Assembly: GCA_938034375.1 (NCBI GenBank)
Contig: CALHLB010000128.1
Location: 1-46,600 of the forward strand
Direction of reading: 5' to 3'
Source: an uncultured Alphaproteobacteria bacterium
GTDB taxonomy: Bacteria; Pseudomonadota; Alphaproteobacteria; Rhizobiales; JACESI01
Length of the DNA: 46,600 nt
The position numbers were made by a program, and so were the translations under genes. Shown in pieces: positions 37,180-45,441 of the stretch; position 1 is the first letter of the stretch; every line of letters begins with the position of its first letter. Under the pieces are notes generated by a model. That model was not told the DNA's origin. It ran no database searches and worked only from the letters and a program-made list of their open reading frames with translations.

Positions 37180-37980
37180 GTGAGACATTTGCTTGAAGAT
37201 AGAGAATATATGCCTTTCTCAGGTGATATGCCTCATTGGCCAACACGCCTTTTAGGGGGAATGGATATTACGATTGCCAGTCGTAATCAGGTTGCAGAGG
37301 GATTTATATCCCATGCTCTTTTTCATCGAGATCTTGATGTGAGGCCATTTTATTCTTCATCAGCGAATGGTCAGGTTTTGACCATGTGCGATGGTGATAA
37401 AGATTTGCATGAAGAATTTTCCAAAGCAGACCAAATTGTTGCTGATGGAATGCCAATGGTGCTTTATTCAAAAATATTTGGCCTTTCTCTGCCTGAACGG
37501 GTGGCAACAACCGACCTTTATCATGATGTTGCAAAACGGGCAGAAAAAGAAGGGTTAAGCTTTTTTCTTCTTGGCGGGGAAGAAAACATTAATGCGCTTG
37601 CGGTGGAAAACACCAAAAAATTATACCCTGATTTAAAGATTGCAGGTCGTAGAAATGGCTATTTCAATCAGAAGGATGAAGAAGATATAATCGCTTTAAT
37701 TAATGATGTTGAACCCGATTTTTTATGGGTTGGTATGGGTGTGCCAAGGGAGCAATATTTTATTTCCCGCAATCTTGAAAAGTTAAATAATGTTGGTGTT
37801 ATTAAAACATCAGGTGGGTTGTTTGATTTTTTATCCCAAAAACGTTCACGTGCGCCAGTCTGGATGCAGAAAATAGGTTTTGAGTGGGTGTACCGCGCAC
37901 TTTTGGAACCAAGAAGGTTGGGGTACCGCTATTTAAAAACCAATCCAAAAGCCCTTTGCCTTTTATTTCGTCAATCATGA
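37180..37980 (+). CDS. WecG/TagA/CpsF family glycosyltransferase
   Basis: A 266-residue inverting GT26-type transferase. Family members add N-acetylmannosamine, its uronic acid or glucose to a lipid-linked sugar. Key segments are SSANGQVL (60-67, with Asn63), VADGMPMV (87-94, Asp89 the likely base), LPERVATTDLYHDV, FFLLGGEENIN, and WVGMGVPREQYF. The C-terminal WMQKIGFEWVYRALLEPRR stretch is a membrane-anchoring feature of the family. The start is GTG 37180; an ATG at 37210 is a possible alternative. The stop overlaps the start of the GH5 gene (ATGA), so the two are coupled. It would act early in repeat-unit assembly. Confidence 0.9.
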   Translation: MRHLLEDREYMPFSGDMPHWPTRLLGGMDITIASRNQVAEGFISHALFHRDLDVRPFYSSSANGQVLTMCDGDKDLHEEFSKADQIVADGMPMVLYSKIFGLSLPERVATTDLYHDVAKRAEKEGLSFFLLGGEENINALAVENTKKLYPDLKIAGRRNGYFNQKDEEDIIALINDVEPDFLWVGMGVPREQYFISRNLEKLNNVGVIKTSGGLFDFLSQKRSRAPVWMQKIGFEWVYRALLEPRRLGYRYLKTNPKALCLLFRQS

Positions 37981-39134
37981 AGCGTCTTCAGGCTTTTCTT
38001 TTTTTATGCAGCTTACTCTTTTTTTCTTTACCATCACTTGTTTTTGGCAATGAGACGAAGGTTTGTAACTATAAGGCTCTATTTCCAAATTTTCCAAGGC
38101 CGCATTTACTTTCAGCCATGAGGGCCGGGTTTAACTTACCGAATTGGGATGCTGCGCTCTCTGCAAAACGGCCCAAAATAAAAACGCTGAAAGCTTTAAA
38201 AAAAGAAGGCTTCCACCATATTCGATTGCCATTTTTTCATGAAAAGTTTGAGCAGGCGCCTTTAAGGGAAATGACTTTTCTGCCTTATTTGGAAAATGTA
38301 ATAAAAGAAACGGAAAAACTGGTAGCATTGGGATTTAGTGTTTCTCTTGATTTGCACCCCAGTTCTTCTTTTAATGCGCTTTATAAAGGAAATACTGAAC
38401 GTTATTATGAGCATTTTGCCGGCCTTTGGCTAATCCTTGCCAGGCATTTCAAATCGCTTGACCCTAATTGGGTTGCCATTGAGCTTTTAAATGAACCAGT
38501 AGTGGGGGCAGAAATTTGGCAAAATCATCAGGGTGACCTTGTAAAGCGTATGCGGGAAGTTTTGCCAAATCATACGCTTGTTGTTTCACCTGGCGGATCG
38601 CAGCGCCATGAAGCTTTATCTCACATGGTCCTGCTTGATGATGATAATGTAATTTATGCTGTTCACTTTTATGATCCGTTTTTCTTTACCCATCAAGGGG
38701 CAGATTGGTTATCTGATCATGCGCCGGAACGCATGTTAAAAAATATTCCTTTCCCAGCACGATTTGATGATTTTACGGTTAAGAGAATTTATGAAAATCT
38801 GCTTATGAAAGAAAAAGATAAAACCGCAGCATTTTTAAAAGAGCAGCTCTTTCAACCTTGGGGATATCAGGATTTAGAAGATGCCTTTAATTTGATGTTT
38901 CAATGGTCCAGGCGCTATCAGCAACCTGTTATTATAAATGAATTTGGTGTACTTTCCTATCATGCGCCTCGCTTGTCCCGCTTGTCTTGGTTGCGCGCTT
39001 TTGCAAAAGGAGCAAGCAAAAGATGCCTTTTATGGGCGCATTGGGATTTTTCAGATGGCTTTGGTTTTGTTGATCCTGTTACGGGAAATTACGACAAAGC
39101 CATCGTTAATCTTTTGCTTGAAAAAGGGGATTAG
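37977..39134 (+). CDS. Exported glycoside hydrolase family 5 (cellulase-like)
   Basis: A 385-residue (beta/alpha)8-barrel hydrolase with a signal peptide (FLFLCSLLFFSLPSLVFG, cut near residue 24). The clan GH-A acid/base is Glu173 (LLNEPV) and the nucleophile Glu322 (IINEFGV). The GFHHIRLPF strand (79-87), DLHPSSS (125-131) and the AVHFYDP segment (228-234) are also GH5-like. The frame is open to 37884, but the ATG at 37977 overlaps the previous stop and begins at the signal peptide. In exopolysaccharide loci such enzymes trim or release polymer, as ExsH-type and BcsZ-type enzymes do elsewhere; that role is inferred. It overlaps the convergent cupin gene by four bases at the stops. Confidence 0.86.
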   Translation: MKRLQAFLFLCSLLFFSLPSLVFGNETKVCNYKALFPNFPRPHLLSAMRAGFNLPNWDAALSAKRPKIKTLKALKKEGFHHIRLPFFHEKFEQAPLREMTFLPYLENVIKETEKLVALGFSVSLDLHPSSSFNALYKGNTERYYEHFAGLWLILARHFKSLDPNWVAIELLNEPVVGAEIWQNHQGDLVKRMREVLPNHTLVVSPGGSQRHEALSHMVLLDDDNVIYAVHFYDPFFFTHQGADWLSDHAPERMLKNIPFPARFDDFTVKRIYENLLMKEKDKTAAFLKEQLFQPWGYQDLEDAFNLMFQWSRRYQQPVIINEFGVLSYHAPRLSRLSWLRAFAKGASKRCLLWAHWDFSDGFGFVDPVTGNYDKAIVNLLLEKGD

Positions 39135-40072
39135 GCTGCTTTTTCATAAGGTGCTATATCTACCATGCCTTTTTCGGCGCCCAGATCTACACGAAAATCA
39201 ACCTTATGGCTGAACTGGTTCCTTTGATCCAATTTCAATTTTTTCCATAACAGGGCTGCAGCTGCTTTTGGATAAATGTGAAAACCACTTGAATTTTGTG
39301 ACAAGTTTTTAAACCCTAATGTGCGGCGTAAAACCCCATTACCATAATTAACGGCATAGGCATTCCATATATCGCGTGTCCAGTGTTCTGTTGTGATGGA
39401 TATATTGAGACAATCATAATTCTCAACCCTATGGGGGGCATAAAGTGGCCAATGCGCCATTTGACCTGGTTCAAGGTCGTAAATTTCAGCATAGTCGTCA
39501 AACCACGGCTCATAGGGAACTTCTTCCTCTGTTTCTCTTAAAAGAATTTTCTCCAGTGATTTTGCAGAAAGAAAGGTTTCAGTTGGCGGATAGACATAGA
39601 CGCGCTTGCGACCTGAAAGTTGCCACAGACTTTGCCCTTGAATATCCGCATGATAATAAACTTGAATATTTGGTGATGATATGAGGAGGGTCATATTGCG
39701 TTTGAATGTTTTCAGATTTGGGACCTTTTCTTCAAGCTCATCAAAAATATTGTCGAGTACCCGTTTATATTCCAGATCCCGTTCCATAATACGGTGAAGG
39801 TTCATCCACATGCGCCCTTTACGAATGGCTTCAATAACCTGTTTGCCTGTAAGGTCGCCAATTTCTCCTGCCCGCCATTCGAGCAAGTTTTTATCATATC
39901 CCATTGTATTAATGTTGTAATGCTGAGGTTCACATCGATCAATTAATTGAGCAAGGGCGTCTTCGGTAAAAAGGCCTGTTTGATTGAGTTTATGTGTTAA
40001 AAGAATCGTGTGATTATCAAATAATTTGGCATGTTTATCCTGCCAATTGGTGAGAAGTGATTGTTCTAGCAT
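39131..40072 (-). CDS. Cupin-like (JmjC-type) domain protein, putative Fe(II)/2-oxoglutarate oxygenase
   Basis: A 313-residue soluble protein with no signal peptide. The central region has the JmjC/cupin_8 pattern: metal-ligand motif His141-x-Asp143 (YYHADIQGQSLWQLSG), then KRVYVYPP, and a distal His214 in YAPHRVENYDCLNISI. Such proteins hydroxylate proteins, small molecules or lipids. The substrate here is unknown. It ends in contact with the GH5 gene on the other strand, and repeat copy 4 lies some 155 bases upstream of its start. A role in the adjacent envelope polysaccharide locus is possible but has only position in its favour. Confidence 0.77.
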   Translation of the reverse strand: MLEQSLLTNWQDKHAKLFDNHTILLTHKLNQTGLFTEDALAQLIDRCEPQHYNINTMGYDKNLLEWRAGEIGDLTGKQVIEAIRKGRMWMNLHRIMERDLEYKRVLDNIFDELEEKVPNLKTFKRNMTLLISSPNIQVYYHADIQGQSLWQLSGRKRVYVYPPTETFLSAKSLEKILLRETEEEVPYEPWFDDYAEIYDLEPGQMAHWPLYAPHRVENYDCLNISITTEHWTRDIWNAYAVNYGNGVLRRTLGFKNLSQNSSGFHIYPKAAAALLWKKLKLDQRNQFSHKVDFRVDLGAEKGMVDIAPYEKAA

Positions 40073-40377
40073 TTTCAGGCTCCGCTATTTTTCTTTCAGC
40101 AGACTGGTATTATCGTATCTTTGATGTACAAAAATCTTACCAGTTTTCTAAATTTGAAAAAATCTAGCACGAAAATTGAAAAATATACTCATTTAACCGT
40201 GACGTGGTAAATGAAACTTTTGCCATATTATAGCGTAAGCCTTTTAAAATGATGATCATTTTAAAAGAAAAGGTGAGTGAAAAAAAGATATAGCTAAATT
40301 GTAATATCACTTTAAAGTCGTTTGGCCATATATGGAATTTAATTAACAGATCCTGCGACTAGATGTCGCAAAAGTCT
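40073..40377. other. 305-bp intergenic region with dyad and repeat copy 4
   Basis: No gene is seen here. ACTGGTA (40103-40109) and TACCAGT (40138-40144) form a 7-bp dyad 30 bases upstream of the cupin-like gene's start and could be an operator. The right half is filled by repeat copy 4. The remaining sequence is plain AT-rich DNA. Confidence 0.5.
40229..40332 (+). repeat. Dispersed palindromic repeat, copy 4 (terminator-like for purD)
   Basis: This copy reads TATAGCGTAAGCCTTTTAAA and continues with a perfect 12-bp dyad around 40243-40267 (TTTTAAAATGAT / ATCATTTTAAAA, one central base). GATATAGCTAAA and an imperfect closing arm ending in GGCCATATA follow. Read from purD (minus strand) it gives a hairpin ending in CTATATC followed by seven T, as in copy 1 after the J-domain gene. 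It lies 45 bases beyond the purD stop. Confidence 0.85.
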
Positions 40378-41637
40378 TTAAAGCGCGCGCCAGCCAATAT
40401 CCTTGCGATAAAAACCGTTTTCCCATTTGATTTTTGAAATTACTTCATAGGCTTTTTCTTGTGCTTGGCGTACATTGTCGCCTTCAGCGGTAACATTTAA
40501 TACACGCCCACCCGTGGCCACAAGTTTTCCATCCACTATGGTAGTGCCTGCATGGAATATCTCAACGGTTTTGTCATTTTCTACGTTTTCAAGGTCAATT
40601 GGTGTATTTTTTTGATAGGAAGAAGGATAGCCCTTTGATGCCATGACAACTGTCAAGGCAGGTTTTTCAGACCAGCTTGCCGAGACTTCATCAAGCGTGC
40701 CGTTAACGCATGCATTTAAAAGATCAAGAAGGTCGCTTTTTAAGCGCATCATTAAAACTTGACATTCAGGATCGCCAAACCGGCAATTATGTTCAATCAG
40801 TTTTGGACCATCTTTTGTTATCATCAAGCCAGCAAACAAAACCCCTTGATAAGGATGCCCTTTATCATTCATTGCCTTGATGGTTGGCTTTATAATTTTC
40901 TCAATGACTTCATTGGTTGTTTTCTCATCCATAATGGGGGCTGGGGAATATGCGCCCATACCGCCTGTATTGGGACCTTTATCACCTTCTCCAACGCGTT
41001 TATGGTCTTGTGCAGATGCAAGGGGTAAAATATTTTTTCCATCTGATAGGGCAAAAAAGCTTGCTTCTTCCCCTTCAAGGAATTCTTCAATAACCACTTC
41101 TTGACCGGCTTGACCAAACCCACCTTGAAAACATTTTTCAACGGCGTTTAAGGCTTCTTCTTCATTCATTGCAATGATTACGCCCTTACCAGCTGCAAGC
41201 CCATCGGCCTTTACCACAATCGGGCAGCCTTGTTGTTTAATATAGTTTTTTGCTTCATCTTCTTTATTAAAACGACCATAAGCGGCGGTTGGAATATCAT
41301 ATTCGCGGCAAATATCTTTCGTAAAACCTTTGGAACCTTCCAATTGAGCCGCGCCTTTTGTGGGACCGAATGCACGAATTTCTGCCTTTGAAAGATCATC
41401 AACAAGCCCTTCAACAAGGGGTGCTTCTGGCCCGATAACGACAAGATCAATTTCTTTATTTCGGCAAAAGCGGATGATCTCTTCATGATTTCCAATATCC
41501 AGAAGAACGATTTCCCCTAGACTTATCATTCCGGCATTACCTGGTGCTATAAAAAGTTTGGCAAGTTTATATGATTTTGAAACGGCATAGGCCAGTGCGT
41601 GTTCACGGCCACCAGAACCAAGAAGTAATACATTCAT
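40378..41637 (-). CDS. purD: Phosphoribosylamine-glycine ligase PurD
   Basis: ATP-grasp enzyme that joins phosphoribosylamine and glycine to form GAR in purine synthesis. The 419 residues start with the classic [18 protein letters not shown] segment. [14 protein letters not shown], the [15 protein letters not shown] loop, [17 protein letters not shown] with the nearby [19 protein letters not shown] block, and [11 protein letters not shown] are all present in order. The length is typical. The gene is alone on the minus strand, divergent from ubiA. A repeat copy with a terminator-like hairpin lies just after its stop. No purine riboswitch is visible in the 150 bases upstream. Confidence 0.97.
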   Translation of the reverse strand: MNVLLLGSGGREHALAYAVSKSYKLAKLFIAPGNAGMISLGEIVLLDIGNHEEIIRFCRNKEIDLVVIGPEAPLVEGLVDDLSKAEIRAFGPTKGAAQLEGSKGFTKDICREYDIPTAAYGRFNKEDEAKNYIKQQGCPIVVKADGLAAGKGVIIAMNEEEALNAVEKCFQGGFGQAGQEVVIEEFLEGEEASFFALSDGKNILPLASAQDHKRVGEGDKGPNTGGMGAYSPAPIMDEKTTNEVIEKIIKPTIKAMNDKGHPYQGVLFAGLMITKDGPKLIEHNCRFGDPECQVLMMRLKSDLLDLLNACVNGTLDEVSASWSEKPALTVVMASKGYPSSYQKNTPIDLENVENDKTVEIFHAGTTIVDGKLVATGGRVLNVTAEGDNVRQAQEKAYEVISKIKWENGFYRKDIGWRAL

Positions 41638-41699
41638 AAATTTCTCACATTAGACGAAGATTTTCTGGCAGCGGGTCTAACACGACTTTATAAAAAGCG

Positions 41700-41734
41700 C
41701 CAGCATTGATATTTATTTTCAATAAATGTGCTGG
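41700..41734. promoter_or_regulatory. Hairpin/dyad between purD and ubiA
   Basis: CCAGCA (41700-41705) pairs with TGCTGG (41729-41734), enclosing ATTTATT-TTC-AATAAAT with small bulges. It lies in the divergent gap, about 60 bases upstream of purD and 55 upstream of ubiA. It could be an operator or a leader hairpin; no known motif is matched. Confidence 0.35.
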
Positions 41735-41789
41735 TCATCAATGAGGAGGCAGGCTAAAAACGGGCATTCAATAATGGCGAGAGACTACA

Positions 41790-42716
41790 ATGGTTAAAAC
41801 AAACGATAAGGTTGCAGATGCCGCAAAAAGCCATTGGGTCTATCATCTGTTGCCTCGCTTTGCCCGGCCTTATGCACAGCTTGCCCGCTTTGATAGGCCG
41901 ATTGGCTGGTGGCTTTTATTTTTACCGTGTTTGTGGTCTCTTTCTCTGGCTCATATACACCATCAAGAAACGGCTTTTCCCTATTTTTATGCTTTTTTGT
42001 TTTTTATCGGCTGTGTTGTTATGCGTGGAGCGGGGTGTACCTATAATGATATTATTGATCGTAATATTGACGGAAAAATTGAACGAACAAGATCCAGGCC
42101 CATTCCAAGTGGCCGTATCAGTTCTAAAAAAGCTGCCCTTTTTATGCTTTTCCAATGTTTTGTTGGATTGATTGTTCTTTTGCAATTCAATATGTTCAGT
42201 ATTCTTCTTGGGGTTTCTTCTTTGGCAATTGTTGCCGTTTATCCTTTTATGAAACGGATTACATATTGGCCGCAAATTGTTTTAGGTTTTGCTTTTTCAT
42301 GGGGCGCGCTTATGGGCTGGTCTTCCCTTGAAGGCAGCCTTTCTCTAGCGCCTCTTTTTTTATATCTGGGGACCGTTTTATGGACAATTGGATATGATAC
42401 AATTTATGCCCATCAGGATAGGGAAGATGACGCCCTTGTTGGTGTTAAGTCCACAGCGCTTTTATTGGGTGAAAAAACAGGCATTTGGCTGATTGGATTT
42501 TATAGTAGTGCAACATTACTTTTTGTAATGGCACTTTTTTCGAGTGGTGCTGGTCTGCCAGCCTATATAGGGCTGGCTTTAGGGGGCCTGCACATGTTTT
42601 ACCAAACCCTCATGCTTGATATTGAAAATGGCGAGCAATGCCTAAAGCTTTTTAGATCAAACAGGGGATATGGTCTGATCTTTTTTGCAGGCCTTTTTTG
42701 GGATGGTTTTTTTTAA
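41790..42716 (+). CDS. ubiA: 4-hydroxybenzoate polyprenyltransferase UbiA
   Basis: Integral membrane prenyltransferase of ubiquinone synthesis. It joins the polyprenyl chain to 4-hydroxybenzoate. The 308-residue protein has about eight or nine transmembrane helices and both Asp-rich motifs: NDIIDRNIDGKIERTRSRP (86-104) and YDTIYAHQDREDD (about 208-220). The N-terminal RPYAQLARFDRPIGWWLLFLP is also diagnostic. The convergent gene downstream is DUF6101, a pairing I know from Hyphomicrobiales. The 41-base gap between them holds a sequence (CTATACCGTAATCCCTAT) that resembles one end of the dispersed repeat. Confidence 0.95.
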   Translation: MVKTNDKVADAAKSHWVYHLLPRFARPYAQLARFDRPIGWWLLFLPCLWSLSLAHIHHQETAFPYFYAFLFFIGCVVMRGAGCTYNDIIDRNIDGKIERTRSRPIPSGRISSKKAALFMLFQCFVGLIVLLQFNMFSILLGVSSLAIVAVYPFMKRITYWPQIVLGFAFSWGALMGWSSLEGSLSLAPLFLYLGTVLWTIGYDTIYAHQDREDDALVGVKSTALLLGEKTGIWLIGFYSSATLLFVMALFSSGAGLPAYIGLALGGLHMFYQTLMLDIENGEQCLKLFRSNRGYGLIFFAGLFWDGFF

Positions 42717-42757
42717 AAAAAACTATACCGTAATCCCTATCAAAAAATTTAGTCCTA

Positions 42758-43363
42758 TTATCTGGCGCGGGCAAATATTTCGCGCCCTTCTATTTTCTTG
42801 TTAATCGGGAAAGCGCCTGTTTTGCGATTTTTCAAAAAGCGGGGACGGCGCAAGACAAATTGCGTATTGGCTCTTCGAGGTGTTGCAGGGGCGAGCGAGA
42901 CGCCGCCAAGGCGATTTGAAATCATTTGTTCTGTGCCATCAAGTTCTATTAAAACAAGAGGAAGATTAAAACGGTTGGCCCACATTTGCCAATCGGCGGC
43001 AAGTTCTTCCATTGTGTCATGACGCGCAACTGGAATATTGAGCGCTGAATCACGGTTTAAAAGAACAAGTTCGGCCAAGACTTCATCGTGTGGTGAAAGG
43101 CTTAGACGCGCTGCGATAGCACGAAATGAGGTGGTTTTGCAGGTTAATTTTGCAGCAATACCACAATGGAGAGTGCCTGAAATCTTCCACTCCTCATTAA
43201 AGGAAATATCAACCAACTCTCTAAAACGTGACTTATCCAGTGCAGTTTTAAACTGAAAAGATTCTGCAAAAGGATCTAGCCTGAAGTGATCTTGACCATG
43301 AATTTTTGTGCCGTGAGGAGGTTGTGGCTCCATCCATTCTGTTTGACGCATACTATTTCCCAT
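42758..43363 (-). CDS. DUF6101 family protein
   Basis: A 201-residue protein of unknown function, conserved in Hyphomicrobiales beside ubiA. The expected blocks are FRLDPFAESFQFKT near the N-terminus, SFRAIAARLSLSPHDE, VLLNRDSALNIPV, ADWQMWANRFNLPLVLIELDG, seen here in consecutive parts, and the basic C-terminal segment with RRPRFLKNRKTGAFP. No signal peptide, membrane segment or catalytic motif can be seen. The start may be the first ATG or the one five codons in. Family assignment rests on recalled patterns and position. Confidence 0.72.
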   Translation of the reverse strand: MGNSMRQTEWMEPQPPHGTKIHGQDHFRLDPFAESFQFKTALDKSRFRELVDISFNEEWKISGTLHCGIAAKLTCKTTSFRAIAARLSLSPHDEVLAELVLLNRDSALNIPVARHDTMEELAADWQMWANRFNLPLVLIELDGTEQMISNRLGGVSLAPATPRRANTQFVLRRPRFLKNRKTGAFPINKKIEGREIFARAR

Positions 43364-43772
43364 AAGCTTTATTAAAATTCTTGTTTGATAGCTCTTTGAG
43401 AAAAATAGTATCAGTCTGGTTTTTTGAACTGCTTAAGCTTCTTGGTTAAGAAAATATGGATTAAAAATACGGTTATCGATATGTGAATCCTGTAATACTG
43501 AATTCCAGTTAAAGAATTTATTTGTGCTTAAGAAATATTAGGATGCATTACCGAATTGGAAATTGGGCTTACATCTTAGTCCATATTGTCAGAAATCAGG
43601 AATAAAAAAGTCACTACTTTGTTTACCAAAAATTAAGGTTAAAAAACGCTTTTGAAAGTTGTACAAAATTAACCTTGTTTTTTAGTGATATTTTATCCGC
43701 TTAACCATATCATCTCATTTGGGGAAAGGTGTTTTCGCCTTTTGAAAATAAAGACACTCATGGTGGTGGGTT
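43364..43772. promoter_or_regulatory. 409-bp upstream region of motA-like gene
   Basis: A non-coding, AT-rich gap between the divergent DUF6101 and motA-like genes. AAGGTTAA (43635-43642) and TTAACCTT (43669-43676) form a perfect 8-bp inverted repeat with a 26-base spacer. TTAACCAT at 43701-43708, about 65 bases before the motA-like start, resembles a half-site of the alphaproteobacterial regulator CtrA, which often governs motility. Both readings are tentative. I see no RNA gene or conserved small ORF. Confidence 0.4.
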
Positions 43773-44543
43773 ATGGATTTAGCGACATTAATTGGTATTC
43801 TTGCAGGTTTTGGTATTATCGTTGCCGCTATTGTTGTTGGCGGAGATCTTGGTACTTTTGTCGATGTTCCCTCTGTATTGATTGTTATAGGCGGTGGTAT
43901 GGCTGCCACGCTTATTCGTTTTCCATTAGCAGGTATTATTGGTGCTTTTGCCTTGGGCGGTAAAATTGCTTTTGTTCACAAGAAAACCGTTCCAGCTGAA
44001 ATTATTGAAAAATTGGCTGAAATGTCAGAAGTTATTCGTAAGGAAGGCCCGCTTGGCCTTGAAAACGTTGAAATTCAAGATGAAACCATCGCAAAAGGCG
44101 CACAATATGTTGCAGATGGATATGATGAAGATTTCATCAAAGATGCCATGGAACGTGAGGCTGAACTAGGTTTGGAACGTCTGGAAGAAGGCCAGCGCGT
44201 TTTTAAAGCTTTAGGTGATGCCGCACCTGCTTTTGGTATGATCGGGACTCTGGTTGGTTTGGTGCAGATGTTGGCCACTATGGATGACCCGGCAACTATT
44301 GGTCCGTCTATGGCGATTGCCCTTCTAACAACCATGTATGGTGCGGTGGTTTCCAACCTTATTTGTTTACCTATGGCTGATAAGATGGATGCGAAATTCA
44401 AAGTTGATCAAATGAAAAATGCGTTGATTATTGACGGTATTTTACAGTTGCGAGCCAATAAAAGTCCAGCTGTCATGAAAGAGATGTTGATTGCTTATCT
44501 CCCGGAAAAACAACGCGGTCCATTTATTGAAGAAATCGCTTAA
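43773..44543 (+). CDS. Motor stator protein MotA/PomA
   Basis: A 256-residue stator protein with four transmembrane segments: two at the N-terminus (LATLIGILAGFGIIVAAIVV; FVDVPSVLIVIGGGMAATLI), a cytoplasmic charged loop, and two after residue 150. The conserved FKALGDAAPAFGMIGTLVGL and PATIGPSMAIALLTTMYGAV hold the Pro residues that line the ion path. Its size and sequence fit the short PomA type, not the longer rhizobial MotA. It is followed after 15 bases by its partner, motB/pomB. No flagellar structural genes are in the window, so use in swimming is inferred. Confidence 0.9.
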   Translation: MDLATLIGILAGFGIIVAAIVVGGDLGTFVDVPSVLIVIGGGMAATLIRFPLAGIIGAFALGGKIAFVHKKTVPAEIIEKLAEMSEVIRKEGPLGLENVEIQDETIAKGAQYVADGYDEDFIKDAMEREAELGLERLEEGQRVFKALGDAAPAFGMIGTLVGLVQMLATMDDPATIGPSMAIALLTTMYGAVVSNLICLPMADKMDAKFKVDQMKNALIIDGILQLRANKSPAVMKEMLIAYLPEKQRGPFIEEIA

Positions 44544-44558
44544 GAAGCAGGAAAAAAG

Positions 44559-45419
44559 ATGGCAGAGAAATGTAAATGTCCCCCGCAAGAAGCTGGAGCA
44601 CCGGCATGGATGGTTACCTTTGCCGACCTAATGTCCCTTCTTGTGTGTTTCTTTGTGCTTATTGTTTCCTTTTCCATTCAGGATAAAGTCAAATTGCAAG
44701 TTGTTGCCGGTTCCTTGAAGGAGGCCTTTGGTGTTGTTGATGAGCAACGCAAAAACGGTGTTATTGAGGTGGAGGGTAAACCGGTGCGGGAATGGCTTAA
44801 ACAGATTGCCATTCAAGATAATGAAAATGATGCGGATTTTGACCCCATACGGCAAGACGATTCTCGTAAGCAGGGGCCAGAAGCTAATACCCACTCATAT
44901 GAAAAGGCAGATATTTCACGTCCTCGTCAATTTGCAACAGCCGCGGCCTCTTTGCGACAGGCATGGCAGGACTTACCTGAAATTGCGGAACTTTCCAAAA
45001 ACGTACTTATTGAGGAAACACCAGAAGGTTTAAACCTTTCATTTGTTGACCAAGATGGTCGTTCTATGTTTCCGGAAGGATCCAGCCGGCCTTATGAAAC
45101 AACAGAACGTCTTTTGGAAGCAGCTGCCCCGATTTTGCGCCAAATGCCCAATCGCATACAAATTAGTGGTCATACGACTTCTGGCACGATTACGGCTGAT
45201 CCAACTTACACGAATTGGGAATTATCCTCTGATAGGGCCAATGCTATTCGGGCAATTTTAGCACGTTCTGGTCTTGGTAATGATCGCTTTTTTGGCATTA
45301 TGGGAAAAGGGGATACAGAACCTCTTTTCCCAAATGATCCGTTTTTAGCTTCAAATCGGCGTATAGAAATTCTTCTAATGCATGAAGAACCTCCTATTCC
45401 CGCTGATCATAAATTATAG
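44559..45419 (+). CDS. Motor stator protein MotB/PomB with OmpA-like domain
   Basis: The 286-residue partner of the stator. Its single N-terminal transmembrane helix (about 22-40) contains the essential ion-binding Asp23 (VTFADLMSLLVCFFVL). The N-terminal KCKCPP motif and the following VVAGSLKEAFGV plug region resemble Vibrio PomB. The C-terminal OmpA-like domain (about 150-280) anchors to peptidoglycan: ISGHTTSGT, WELSSDRANAIRAIL, IMGKGDTEPLFPND and ASNRRIEILL. AGGAAAA precedes the ATG. The PomB likeness suggests sodium rather than proton coupling, but the ion cannot be proven from the sequence. Confidence 0.91.
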   Translation: MAEKCKCPPQEAGAPAWMVTFADLMSLLVCFFVLIVSFSIQDKVKLQVVAGSLKEAFGVVDEQRKNGVIEVEGKPVREWLKQIAIQDNENDADFDPIRQDDSRKQGPEANTHSYEKADISRPRQFATAAASLRQAWQDLPEIAELSKNVLIEETPEGLNLSFVDQDGRSMFPEGSSRPYETTERLLEAAAPILRQMPNRIQISGHTTSGTITADPTYTNWELSSDRANAIRAILARSGLGNDRFFGIMGKGDTEPLFPNDPFLASNRRIEILLMHEEPPIPADHKL

Positions 45420-45441
45420 TCTTAGAGTAGATAAAAGAAGG

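Noticed and set aside
37884-37976. Longer GH5 protein starting inside the WecG-type gene
   Set aside because: The signal peptide begins at 37977, where ATGA couples the two genes. The extension is translated from the upstream gene in another frame.
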